Below, piece by piece: positions 27,944 through 36,503 of a DNA stretch of 64,000 bases. Source of the DNA: Rivularia sp. T60_A2020_040 (lineage in GTDB: Bacteria; Cyanobacteriota; Cyanobacteriia; Cyanobacteriales; Nostocaceae); contig JACYMD010000064.1 in assembly GCA_015272215.1 (NCBI GenBank), positions 1-64,000 of the forward strand, read 5' to 3'. The position numbers and the translations under genes were made by a program. The notes below the pieces were generated by a model. The model made no database searches and was not told the origin of the DNA. It was given only the letters and a program-made list of their open reading frames with translations. Each line of letters opens with the position of its first letter. The first letter of the stretch is position 1.

Positions 27944-28525
27944 TTATGAATCACGAATAGAATTAGCCTTCGATAAATTTTCCGCTTCAACTTGCATAAT
28001 ATGAATATCTGATGGAGTCCATAAACGAGGTGCTTGACAATGATGAGCTACTAGTAAACCCCATAAACCTTTCTCAGTTAAGATGGGTACAACTAAATTA
28101 GCGCGAACCTGTAAATGACGTAAAAAATCACGATGACAATCAGCAATAGGTTCTAATTCAATATCTGTAATTGCTCGTACTCTTCCGTTTAAATATAAAG
28201 CAGCATACTCATTATTAAAACATTCATCAGGACCAGTAGAACCAAGAATAGACCATTTATGCGAACTCAAAGACTCAAAGGTGACTTGTCCATTCCACTG
28301 AGAATAGAAATAATATAATACAACCCTATCTACACGCATAGTATTTCGTAGACGACTTGTAGTTTCTACAATTAAATTATCTCGTTCTATTGTGGTTGTT
28401 AAGCGATTAAGTACTATGCGTAGACCACGGTCAAAACTTGCGTTATAATCTTGTGTCACCGTTCTAATATCACACTTGAGTAATAGTTTATCCGCTGATG
28501 ATATATTACCAAGTAGTTTACTCAA
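27944..28525 (-). CDS. Single-domain DXCF-type cyanobacteriochrome GAF protein, 193 aa
   Basis: After about 40 residues the protein is one GAF domain (~45-188). It has both cysteine signatures of DXCF cyanobacteriochromes. GPDECF has Asp100 and Cys102, the second, reversible linkage site. DCHRDFL has Cys130-His131, the canonical bilin-attachment site, followed by VRANLVVPIL and LWGLLVAHHC as in known photoreceptor GAFs. DXCF proteins usually carry phycoviolobilin and sense blue/green light; chromophore and colour here are inferred. There is no kinase, GGDEF or other output domain, and neither neighbour supplies one. It may act as a partner of another protein or simply as a small photoreceptor. 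Confidence 0.82.
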   Translation of the reverse strand: MSKLLGNISSADKLLLKCDIRTVTQDYNASFDRGLRIVLNRLTTTIERDNLIVETTSRLRNTMRVDRVVLYYFYSQWNGQVTFESLSSHKWSILGSTGPDECFNNEYAALYLNGRVRAITDIELEPIADCHRDFLRHLQVRANLVVPILTEKGLWGLLVAHHCQAPRLWTPSDIHIMQVEAENLSKANSIRDS

Positions 28526-28576
28526 TTCGTTTTTAAGTAATATTTTTTTTAAGGTTAAAGGTCATAGATTGGTAAT

Positions 28577-28618
28577 AAACAACTGTCAACTGTCAACTGT
28601 CAACTGTCCACTGTCAGT
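28577..28618. repeat. Heptameric STRR, CAACTGT/CCACTGT units
   Basis: About five heptamers lie in the divergent promoter gap between the GAF gene and agrE. Confidence 0.8.
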
Positions 28619-28672
28619 TAGAGTAATAGAATAGACAACTTAATTGCATCTATACTCCTGAAGATACTTACT

Positions 28673-30787
28673 ATGATGACTTCTCAAATTCGGTTTTTGA
28701 TGTGCGCTCCGGAATATTATGATGTAGACTATGTGATTAATCCTTGGATGGAAGGAAATATTCACAAGTCATCCCAAGAGCGAGCGGTGCAGCAATGGCA
28801 AAAGCTACATCATGTACTTAAGGAACACGCGATTGTCGATTTGGTAAAACCCCATCAAGGTGTTCCTGATATGGTTTTTACGGCTAATGCTGGTTTGGTA
28901 TTAGGTAAAAATGTGGTATTAAGTCGCTTTCTCCATAAAGAGCGTCAAAAAGAAGAGCCTTATTTCAAAGCATGGTTTGAAGAAAATGGCTTTACTGTTT
29001 ACGAATTACCTAAAGATTTACCTTTTGAAGGTGCAGGTGATGCACTTTTAGATCGTGAAGGGCGCTGGTTATGGGCTGGTTATGGTTTTCGTTCGGAATT
29101 GGATTCTCATCCTTTCCTGGCAAAATGGTTGGATATTGAGGTATTATCGTTACGATTAACTGACGAGCGCTTTTATCACCTCGATACTTGTTTTTGTCCT
29201 TTAGCAAATGGCTATTTACTTTATTACCCCGGTGCTTTTGACTCCTATTCTAACCGCTTGATTGAAATGCGAGTTGCACCAGAAAAACGCATTGCTATCG
29301 AAGAAACTGATGCGGTGAATTTCGCTTGTAATACGGTGAATGTGGAAAGCATTGTGGTGATGAACAAAGCTTCCGATACACTGAAAAAACGTTTAAAAAA
29401 AGTTGGTTTTGAAGTCATTGAAACACCGCTTACAGAATTTCTGAAAGCTGGGGGTGCGGCTAAATGTTTAACTTTGCGAGTAAACGAACCTGTAAGAGAA
29501 GAATTACACGCTAATACTTACGTCGAAAGTCAAGTTGTCCGCATGGAAGGACATTTACTCGATTCCGGCTTAATTAACCGTGCTTTGGACTTAATTATAG
29601 ACAATGGCGGTAGTTTCAAGGTGATGAATTTCCTCTTAGGGGAACAGCGTCAAAGTACTTCAGCAGCAGAAGTGAAAGTTTCCGCTCCTTCCCATGAAGT
29701 TATGGAAAGCATTGTATCCCATCTGATTGATTTGGGGGCGATGAATTTACCGGAAAACCAGGAAGATGCTAAACTTCAACCTGTAATTCAAAACGGAGTT
29801 GCACCTGATGATTTCTACGTTAGTACTATTTATCCTACCGAAGTCCGAATTAACGGTGAATGGGTGAAAGTACAAAACCAACGTATGGATGGTGCGATCG
29901 CAATTACTCAAACTTCTCAAGGAACTGTAGCACAATGTAAAATATTGCGAGATTTAGAAGTAGGGGAAAAAGTAGTTGTAGATGTACAAGGTATCCGCAC
30001 TATCCGTAAAACCGAATCGCGAGAAAAACGCAACACTGAGGAATTCAGCTTTATGTCTGCTGGTGTTTCCAGTGAACGCCGTGTAGAGTTAATTGTAGAA
30101 CAAGTCGCCTGGGAATTACGTAAAATCCGCGATTCAGGTGGTAAAGTTGTTGTCACTGCTGGTCCCGTAGTTATCCATACTGGCGGCGCGGAACATTTGT
30201 CGCAATTAATACGGGAAGGTTACGTACAAGCATTATTGGGTGGAAATGCGATCGCAGTTCACGACATCGAGCAATCAATGATGGGGACATCCTTGGGTGT
30301 AGACATGAAGCGGGGTGTTTCAGTACGCGGGGGACACCGACACCACCTTAAAGCCATCAACAGCGTCCGTCGTCACGGTAGCATTGCCAAAGCCGTACAA
30401 GCAGGAATGATTCAAAAAGGTGTGATGTACGAATGTGTCAGAAATAACGTACCCTTCGCCCTTGCCGGCTCGATTCGCGATGACGGCCCTTTACCCGATA
30501 CTCAAATGGACTTAATTAAGGCACAAGAAGAGTACGCGAAATTACTGAAAGGTGCGGACATGGTATTGATGTTATCTACAATGCTCCATTCCATCGGAGT
30601 CGGTAACATGACACCTGCCGGTGTCAAAATGGTTTGTGTCGATATTAACCCAGCAGTAGTGACAAAATTAAGCGATAGAGGTTCAGTAGAATCAGTTGGT
30701 GTGGTGACAGATGTGGGATTATTCCTAAGTTTATTAGTACAGCAACTGGATAAATTGACAAGTCCCTATACCGCTGAAGTAGTTTAA
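28673..30787 (+). CDS. agrE: Arginine dihydrolase / ornithine cyclodeaminase AgrE (ArgZ type), 704 aa
   Basis: The N-terminal ~275 residues are a guanidine-modifying domain that hydrolyses arginine to ornithine, CO2 and ammonia. They include VPDMVFTANAGLVLG, GAGDALLD, and GGAAKCLTL with the catalytic-type Cys265 (264 if the second Met, at 28676, is the start). The C-terminal ~400 residues (LOR/SDH-type region, with AGPVVIHTGG and GGNAIAVHDIEQS) correspond to the half reported to convert ornithine to proline in Anabaena AgrE. Together they form the cyanobacterial ornithine-ammonia/proline route that mobilises nitrogen from arginine and cyanophycin. It is monocistronic, and its stop is followed by a perfect palindrome. 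Confidence 0.93.
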   Translation: MMTSQIRFLMCAPEYYDVDYVINPWMEGNIHKSSQERAVQQWQKLHHVLKEHAIVDLVKPHQGVPDMVFTANAGLVLGKNVVLSRFLHKERQKEEPYFKAWFEENGFTVYELPKDLPFEGAGDALLDREGRWLWAGYGFRSELDSHPFLAKWLDIEVLSLRLTDERFYHLDTCFCPLANGYLLYYPGAFDSYSNRLIEMRVAPEKRIAIEETDAVNFACNTVNVESIVVMNKASDTLKKRLKKVGFEVIETPLTEFLKAGGAAKCLTLRVNEPVREELHANTYVESQVVRMEGHLLDSGLINRALDLIIDNGGSFKVMNFLLGEQRQSTSAAEVKVSAPSHEVMESIVSHLIDLGAMNLPENQEDAKLQPVIQNGVAPDDFYVSTIYPTEVRINGEWVKVQNQRMDGAIAITQTSQGTVAQCKILRDLEVGEKVVVDVQGIRTIRKTESREKRNTEEFSFMSAGVSSERRVELIVEQVAWELRKIRDSGGKVVVTAGPVVIHTGGAEHLSQLIREGYVQALLGGNAIAVHDIEQSMMGTSLGVDMKRGVSVRGGHRHHLKAINSVRRHGSIAKAVQAGMIQKGVMYECVRNNVPFALAGSIRDDGPLPDTQMDLIKAQEEYAKLLKGADMVLMLSTMLHSIGVGNMTPAGVKMVCVDINPAVVTKLSDRGSVESVGVVTDVGLFLSLLVQQLDKLTSPYTAEVV

Positions 30788-30796
30788 GGAAATGTA

Positions 30797-30819
30797 GAGA
30801 CGTAGCAATGCTACGTCTC
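30797..30819. terminator. Perfect GAGACGTAGCA palindrome after agrE
   Basis: An 11-bp perfect stem (30797-30807 with 30809-30819) around a single A starts 9 bp after the agrE stop. It could act as a transcript-end hairpin, though no T-run follows. It belongs to the dispersed GAGACG family. Confidence 0.5.
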
Positions 30820-30863
30820 CCGAATTATGGATACCCAACCACAGAATTTCATCACCCCAAAAA

Positions 30864-31370
30864 ATGCAGCTAACAATTTCCCCCAAACTCCAAATCAACC
30901 CCGTAAGTTTTATCGCCGACTTCCTACTTACAGGAATGGTTGTCGGACCAATTTTGGCTCCTTTTCTTGCCGTTTCCGGGTTGCCAATTTTACCTCAAAT
31001 CGCCCAGATAATTTATTTTATGGGTAATCATGTTTGTCCCCAACCCCAGATGGGAGTTGAATTAGCATCACCCTTTATCATGGCTGTATGTATGCGCTGT
31101 TACGGAACAGTCATGGGTTTATTTATTACCCGTTTACTATATCTTACGGATAATGGGAAAAATTCCTACTGGTTGCATCAATATGGTTGGAATGGTGCTG
31201 CATTTTCAACTGTATTAATGATGGCATATCCCTTAGAAATGGCGGCGCAAATATTAGGTTGGTGGAGTTTTGACAATTTGGTAGTCGTACCCTTTGGGTT
31301 GATTACAGGTTTGGCTTGGGGATTGTTTACCATGCCGATTTTACATGGTGATTTGCAAAAATCTGTTTAA
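30864..31370 (+). CDS. DUF2085-family membrane protein, 168 aa
   Basis: Four hydrophobic segments are present, with the family hallmark HVCPQP about 25 residues before AVCMRCYGTVMG, the conserved cysteine cluster of DUF2085. No biochemical function is established. It lies 76 bp after agrE on the same strand and may be read through from it, although a palindrome intervenes. Confidence 0.78.
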   Translation: MQLTISPKLQINPVSFIADFLLTGMVVGPILAPFLAVSGLPILPQIAQIIYFMGNHVCPQPQMGVELASPFIMAVCMRCYGTVMGLFITRLLYLTDNGKNSYWLHQYGWNGAAFSTVLMMAYPLEMAAQILGWWSFDNLVVVPFGLITGLAWGLFTMPILHGDLQKSV

Positions 31371-31406
31371 GAGTTTTTCAGTTTGAAACTACTTTGCTGG
31401 GGTGAA

Positions 31407-31470
31407 AAGTCGGGTTTTGAGAATAAGTGTTTGTAATACGCTGATAAATTTCGTAAAAACCCGACTTCTA
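31407..31470. terminator. AAGTCGGGTTTT/AAAACCCGACTT hairpin between convergent genes
   Basis: Arms at 31407-31418 and about 31455-31468 are complementary, with a loop of about 36 bp. The arms carry T- and A-runs on the correct sides to terminate both converging transcripts. Confidence 0.6.
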
Positions 31471-31477
31471 AGAATAT

Positions 31478-32818
31478 TTAACTATAAGTTTCAGAAGTAA
31501 GATTATGACTTTGCCAAGATTTTTGAGATTCAGGTTGACGTGAAAGAGTTTCGTAGAAAATTTCAATTATTCTATCTACTTTTGAATCCCAATCAAAATA
31601 GTTAGTACGTACTCGTTGCGGAGCAGCTTCACCCATTTGACGACGTAATTGAGGTGAATTAGCCAGTTTAATCATCGCTTGTGCAAAGCCATCAACAAAA
31701 GCCTCTATAGAAGTCGGTTCTACCCAAATACCGCAATCAGGATGTAGCGTATTTGCAGGCCCTGCCCATTTTGTCGCAATCACGGGTAATCCTAATGCCA
31801 TGGCTTCTAAAACCGCATTACCACCAGCTTCTCGTAAAGAAGGCATAACAAAAACATCACATTCACAAAGCAATTTTGATGCTTGTTCGCGTTTCATCCA
31901 GCCGCGAAAGTTAACGTTATTTTCTAAACCCAATTCGGCAACTTGTTTTTCTAAATCTTGCCGTAATTCTCCGTCTCCAACTAATTCTAAAATGGCGTTG
32001 GTTTCTTGAGCAACTTGTTGAAAACCATCAATTAAAAATTTAATTCCTTTCCAATCGACAAAACGTCCTAAATACACAAAACGAACTGGTTTTTCAGGAT
32101 TAATCTCTGGCTGTTCTCTTGGTTGCCAAATATCTAAATCAACACCACACTCAATCACTTGATAAATCTTTCCTTTACATCCATTTGGCAATGATTTTTG
32201 AGTCAGAGGATTAGCAACAATTAAAGTTTCTGCTTTTAATTTACCCGGTACAAATCGATGTAAGATATTAGAAAATAGTCTTCCTAAAGTCACTGAAACA
32301 ATAGCAAATTTAGAATCCAAATAGCGAAAAGCCGGAGGAAAATCAACCCCACCTGTTAAAGGACCTAGTACTACTGGTACACCCAGATTGTACATAAAGT
32401 TTAATCCTTTCGGTGTAATTGGTGAAGGCTGAAATACGATATCTGTATTTTGGTATTTAATCAGTTCTTTGACCAATTTTCTCGCCCGAATTTGAGTAAT
32501 CCAATGCACTACTTGTTCAAAAAAAAGTCCTCGAATTCTTGGATGAAAAAATTGAGCGATTCGGTAAAGTAATATTTGCAGCCAATTATCTTCTATGAAG
32601 TGAAATCTATTAAAATCTTGGTCATGATGAAACTCTCGACGAAGTTCATCTCTAACTCGTGCGTGACAAACTATTTGTAAATCAATTCCCCGTTCCTGAA
32701 AGAGATGAAAATAATAAAGATTTTTGCCCGATTCACCACCCATATAGCGAGATACATTTTCCGCTACTAATATTACTCGCAATAGTTGTCCCTGATTTTT
32801 AATTTGTGTTTTTGTCAT
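31478..32818 (-). CDS. Glycosyltransferase family 4, 446 aa
   Basis: This is a GT-B fold retaining glycosyltransferase. The C-terminal half carries PVRFVYLGRFVDWKGIKFLIDGF, LVGDGELRQDLEKQ, and the acceptor/nucleotide-sugar motif FVMPSLREAGGNAVLEAMALGLPVIATKWAGP. The N-terminal half has the acceptor-side region with GGVDFPPAF. It is the leftmost gene of the exopolysaccharide locus and lies downstream of the flippase on the same strand. The sugar donor cannot be told from sequence. Confidence 0.9.
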   Translation of the reverse strand: MTKTQIKNQGQLLRVILVAENVSRYMGGESGKNLYYFHLFQERGIDLQIVCHARVRDELRREFHHDQDFNRFHFIEDNWLQILLYRIAQFFHPRIRGLFFEQVVHWITQIRARKLVKELIKYQNTDIVFQPSPITPKGLNFMYNLGVPVVLGPLTGGVDFPPAFRYLDSKFAIVSVTLGRLFSNILHRFVPGKLKAETLIVANPLTQKSLPNGCKGKIYQVIECGVDLDIWQPREQPEINPEKPVRFVYLGRFVDWKGIKFLIDGFQQVAQETNAILELVGDGELRQDLEKQVAELGLENNVNFRGWMKREQASKLLCECDVFVMPSLREAGGNAVLEAMALGLPVIATKWAGPANTLHPDCGIWVEPTSIEAFVDGFAQAMIKLANSPQLRRQMGEAAPQRVRTNYFDWDSKVDRIIEIFYETLSRQPESQKSWQSHNLTSETYS

Positions 32819-32930
32819 GAGGTATTATTCCGGAAAAATTCTAACAAACTCGGACTTGATTCGCAAAATGTTGGTTAATATTTACTTGATATTTTAAGAT
32901 AACATTTCACAATAATTATAAATTCATAAT

Positions 32931-34277
32931 TCATTGCGAAATAATTGCTTGTATGGGAACTCCGAAACCTAAAAAATATCTTATATATAAAAACAATGCC
33001 AATATTGCAATATAAAACATAGTTGTTTGAATATCTTGGGCAATGCAAGAAAGTCTTTCCCGCCAAAGTCCATATAAATTGACAAAGTATAAAGGTAAAT
33101 CACTGAGAGCAATGGTGACAATTGCACCTATTAAACCAAATTTATAATATGCGACGGGTAATCCAAAACCAATCATTACAAAGCGAGCAAAGTTACTTTG
33201 AGCTAAATACAAAGGTTTACCAATTGCTAATAAAGCAGGACTAATTGTATAAAATAACAACGAAAACCAAATACCACCGCATAAAATCGGCATCATCCAT
33301 ATTGCTTGTGCATATCTATCGTCATAAAGCGTACCGATAAGTAAATCACCTACAGTTACTAAAGCTGCTAATACAACAGCACAACCCAGCAGTAAAAGTC
33401 TACGCTGGTTGATAATTTTTTGTCGCAGGATTGAACGAGGTAATTCGGTTTGATTGGAAATCGTTGGAAAAATTACTTTATAGCTGAGTTGCTTGATTAC
33501 CTGACGTGGTAAACTCGCTAAAGTATAAGCGATTGTATAAACTCCCAGCAACTGGAAAGAAAGCAGTTTACCTAAAATTAAACGGTCGCTTTGTTCGGAT
33601 ACAAACATTAAAGCTGATGACAGAAACATCCATTTCCCAAAAGAAAGAATCTCTTTTACTGCATCCTTATCCCAAGCAAAACGATTTCTATATCCAGGTA
33701 TTAAAAAATGGCTACCGAACATTTTATATATAGCAGCTAAGACTACTCCAAATCCTAAAGCCCAAATACTTGGATCGAATGAAGCCCAACCTATTAAACT
33801 GACTAAAGCAAACACCTGTACGCTTAAATCAAATAATGTTGATTTTCTCAAATCTATGTGACGCATCAACGTTAAAATACTGCTCGAACTAAACCCATCT
33901 AATACTGAAGATACGCCAACAATTGGTATTAACCAAAGTAAACGTTCTTCTTCATAAAATGAAGCAACCGGGAATGCCAAAATTAGACAAAATAACCAGA
34001 TTATCCAACCGCGAATTATTTGTAATGTCCAAGCAGTATCTAAAAAGTCAGGTTCATCACCGCGTTTACTACTAACAATACTTTGAGAAATACCAATATC
34101 AGAAAATAACTCTATACCCGTCCTTAAGGTATTTACAATAGCCATCAAACCAAAGAATTCTGGGACTAATAAGCGAGTCAGAATCAAATTAGCGCCAAAG
34201 CGAACAACCTGACTCATTCCATAACCCACAATTGTCCAAATTGCACCCCGGTAAGCAAGCTTTTTCAAAGATGTCAT
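32931..34277 (-). CDS. Wzx-like polysaccharide flippase (MOP superfamily), 448 aa
   Basis: The product has about 12-14 hydrophobic segments. It opens with LAYRGAIWTIVGYGMSQVVRFGANLILTRLL and continues PEFFGLMAIV, the typical N-terminus of lipid-linked-oligosaccharide flippases. It would move undecaprenyl-linked repeat units across the inner membrane. The start MTSLKKLAYRG at 34277 is preferred to the longer frame from 34310. It lies upstream of the GT4 gene in the same transcript and divergent from the insertion sequence and the epimerase cluster. Confidence 0.87.
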   Translation of the reverse strand: MTSLKKLAYRGAIWTIVGYGMSQVVRFGANLILTRLLVPEFFGLMAIVNTLRTGIELFSDIGISQSIVSSKRGDEPDFLDTAWTLQIIRGWIIWLFCLILAFPVASFYEEERLLWLIPIVGVSSVLDGFSSSSILTLMRHIDLRKSTLFDLSVQVFALVSLIGWASFDPSIWALGFGVVLAAIYKMFGSHFLIPGYRNRFAWDKDAVKEILSFGKWMFLSSALMFVSEQSDRLILGKLLSFQLLGVYTIAYTLASLPRQVIKQLSYKVIFPTISNQTELPRSILRQKIINQRRLLLLGCAVVLAALVTVGDLLIGTLYDDRYAQAIWMMPILCGGIWFSLLFYTISPALLAIGKPLYLAQSNFARFVMIGFGLPVAYYKFGLIGAIVTIALSDLPLYFVNLYGLWRERLSCIAQDIQTTMFYIAILALFLYIRYFLGFGVPIQAIISQ

Positions 34278-34983
34278 AACTGTAAGAAATCTATATCTAT
34301 GGAAGTTCACTTTAGGGTTGAATTATCCAACTGAGACTGTCTCAGACTCTTATTTTACAGATAAAAACCATTTAGTTAAGGTTGTCTTCAAGGTTAATAT
34401 ATTGGCAATCACTAAACTCAAAGTTTAGTAGGATTTAGGCAATATGTTGATCAAAAGCTGATTATTGCTTAGCGGTGAGTTTAGTTGGCGGTGTCATTTT
34501 CTGTCCTGCCAAACTAGCGAACCCCAAGGTTAATTAATTACCGCTATTTTCATAAAGGTTGGTTTTTATGTAAGTCGTGTTTAGTTTTGAATAGCAATAA
34601 GTTACAAAAAACTCTAATTAGAACCGATTTCAGGTGTTATGTAAATGTTAAACATAGTTATTTAATGATATTTACATAACTTTCGATCAATTGAAACAAT
34701 ATCATAATATTTGTTCAAAGTAAAATCACTCATTCTTTTGAAAATATAAATTTTCAATGTAGAAAAAAGATTATTTTTAAAGTTATTGTAAAGATTATTG
34801 TTCAATTAACACCATAATGGGCTACTTATCCCTTTCAAACTAACTCTGTTGGGATATTTGGGCATTTACTCTAAACAAAACTTAGAAAAGTAGCTAATTG
34901 TCTTTAGAAGTGCTTAAATCTTAAACAAGTGTATTTTTCTTACCCTTGTGAGTCTTGCTGGTTTTTAGGTGATATTTTAGAAG
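34278..34983. promoter_or_regulatory. Long AT-rich leader of the flippase unit with an 11-bp inverted repeat
   Basis: No gene is visible. GTTATGTAAAT (34636-34646) and ATTTACATAAC (34670-34680) are perfect complementary arms around a 23-bp loop. This is a candidate operator or RNA hairpin in the divergent control region of the polysaccharide locus. Confidence 0.45.
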
Positions 34984-35086
34984 GTTTATATCGGGTGCAT
35001 CCCAGTTTTTATTTTTTCAATAAAAATAAAAAAATTATGAGATGGTAAAGGGGTAATCAAGTGATCGCAAGACAGGCGGAACTCCC

Positions 35087-36156
35087 ATGAATGAAGAAGA
35101 AAACCAACTTTTAATCGAATACGCTCGTGCGATCGCTAAAATACTCTATAAAAATTCTCCGGTTGAGGAACTGACAAGCTTAGGAAAGATTGAAGAAGTA
35201 GTACGCAGTCAAATGCAGGAATGTGTAATGCCAGAAGTAGGGGTTTTTTTATCGAAAATGTCACAGGGGAAAACACAGGACGCAAGCGAGAAGTAAAAAG
35301 TATCATTGGGAAATTGCCAATTACGAGTTCTCAAGCTCAAAAGCTAGAACTTAGACCCCATAGTCAATTAAGTCCATATCTAGAAGCATGTTGCCTGAGA
35401 GCAAGCGCTACGGTATCATACGAATGTGCAGCAGAAGATGTAAAATATGCAACAGGGATAGAAGTATCGAAAAGTGTGCAGCAACGACTGGTACACCACC
35501 AAAATTTTGAATTCCCACAAACGGAATCAACAGTTGAGGAATTGAGTGTTGATGGCGGAAATATCCGCATTCGCACATCGAAGGGGCAACCATGTGATTG
35601 GAAAGGTTATAAAGCAGTCCGCTTACACAATTTGCAAGCACTTGCAGCTTCATTCCAAGAAAATAATCTCGTCATTGATTGGGTTAATGACCAGCCCTTG
35701 GCTCCTATTCTCACATGTATTGGAGACGGGCATGACGGAATTTGGAACATTATCCGCGAGTTTACACCTGAAACAGAGCGGCGGGAAATACTTGACTGGT
35801 TCCATCTCATGGAGAATCTCTATAAGGTTGGCGGTTCAATGCAAAGGATAAACACTGCCAAAGAGCATCTTTGGAAAGGAAGAGTTGATGATGCGATAGC
35901 CTGCTTTGCTGAGTGCACACTTAAACAAGCTTCTAACTTTTGTGCTTACCTAGAGAAACATCGACATCGTATAATAAATTATCAGTATTATCAAGCCGAA
36001 CAAATTTGTTCTATTGGCTCTGGTGCTATTGAATCTACTGTTAAGCAGATTGACCGTCGAACTAAAATTTCCGGCGCGCAATGGAATATTGATAACGTTC
36101 CTCAAGTTCTTGCTCACCGTTGCGCTTATCTTAATGGATTAATCTTTGCTCACTAA
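35087..36156 (+). CDS. ISKra4-family transposase made by -1 frameshift, about 356 aa
   Basis: Frame 1 starts at ATG 35087 (MNEEENQLLIEYARAIAK) and would stop at 35296 after 69 codons. The main frame overlaps it in the -1 phase and runs to 36156. A U UUU UUA heptamer at 35245-35251 lies in the overlap with the right phase, so slippage yields one ~356-residue protein. The catalytic core shows SVDGGNIRI, CIGDGHDGIWN, ILDWFHLMENLY and SIGSGAIESTVKQIDRR, the DDE-type acid residues and helices of ISKra4 relatives. The right inverted repeat overlaps the stop codon. It should be active in cis if frameshifting works. Confidence 0.85.
35245..35251 (+). promoter_or_regulatory. -1 ribosomal frameshift site, T TTT TTA
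   Basis: Zero-frame codons are GTT TTT TTA. The heptamer T TTT TTA permits both tRNAs to slip back one base onto TTT TTT, entering the long transposase frame at ATC GAA. This heptamer is a classic efficient slippery sequence. Confidence 0.75.
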
Positions 36157-36217
36157 ATAAAAAGTGGGATGCTCCCGTTTATATCTAACTTAGAATACTG
36201 TATTTATTAATGTTTGA

Positions 36218-36503
36218 TTGTTGGGATTCAAATTATTAAAAGTGAATCTGTTTGAAGAGTTTATCTGTTTAGTTGTAGTCACGATAGTAAGTCTTGTCTT
36301 TGCTGCAATTGTTTATGAATTAGCAGAAAAGCCATCCATAAAAATGAGTCGCAAAGTCAAACTTAGAGAAAATGCAAAGGCTATTAAAATGAGGGAAGAG
36401 GGAAGAAGTTTGGAATTGCAATGGGGATTTAAACCCCAACGCAATTCTTACACCTTTGAGTGGTGGGGAATTCAACCCATATTTGGATGGATATTAAAGC
36501 ATG
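36218..36503 (+). pseudogene. C-terminal remnant of an acyltransferase-3 (OafA-like) gene
   Basis: The frame encodes a last membrane helix and tail (ICLVVVTIVSLVFAAIVYEL, then AEKPSIKMSRK) that match the end of acyltransferase-3 membrane O-acetylases, where the final helix leads into a Y.L.E.P motif. A stop at 36215 closes the frame upstream, no ATG precedes the helix, and I find no N-terminal part on either side of the insertion sequence. The frame continues out of phase into the epimerase start, so the native stop is lost. It is probably a decayed O-acetyltransferase of the locus. A small stand-alone membrane peptide is the alternative. Confidence 0.5.

Larger units (their letters stand above)
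34984..36185 (+). mobile_element. ISKra4-like insertion sequence (34993-36176) with 9-bp target duplications
   Basis: The element is 1184 bp. The left inverted repeat GGGTGCATCCCAGTTTTTATTT occupies 34993-35014. The right end, 36155-36176, matches its reverse complement at 20 of 22 positions. Immediately outside lie identical 9-bp repeats, GTTTATATC, at 34984-34992 and 36177-36185, the expected target-site duplication. The single transposase is encoded in two overlapping frames. Intact ends, exact duplications and an uninterrupted frame suggest recent insertion. The site is intergenic, between the divergent flippase and epimerase units. Confidence 0.9.

Noticed and set aside
30827-31027. 66-codon plus-strand frame after agrE
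   Set aside because: Overlaps the start of the DUF2085 gene out of phase; product is low-complexity and unlike any family.
35221-36156. Second transposase frame as a separate gene
   Set aside because: Its nominal ATG lies inside the first frame and the slippery heptamer is in correct phase, so a frameshifted single product is more likely.
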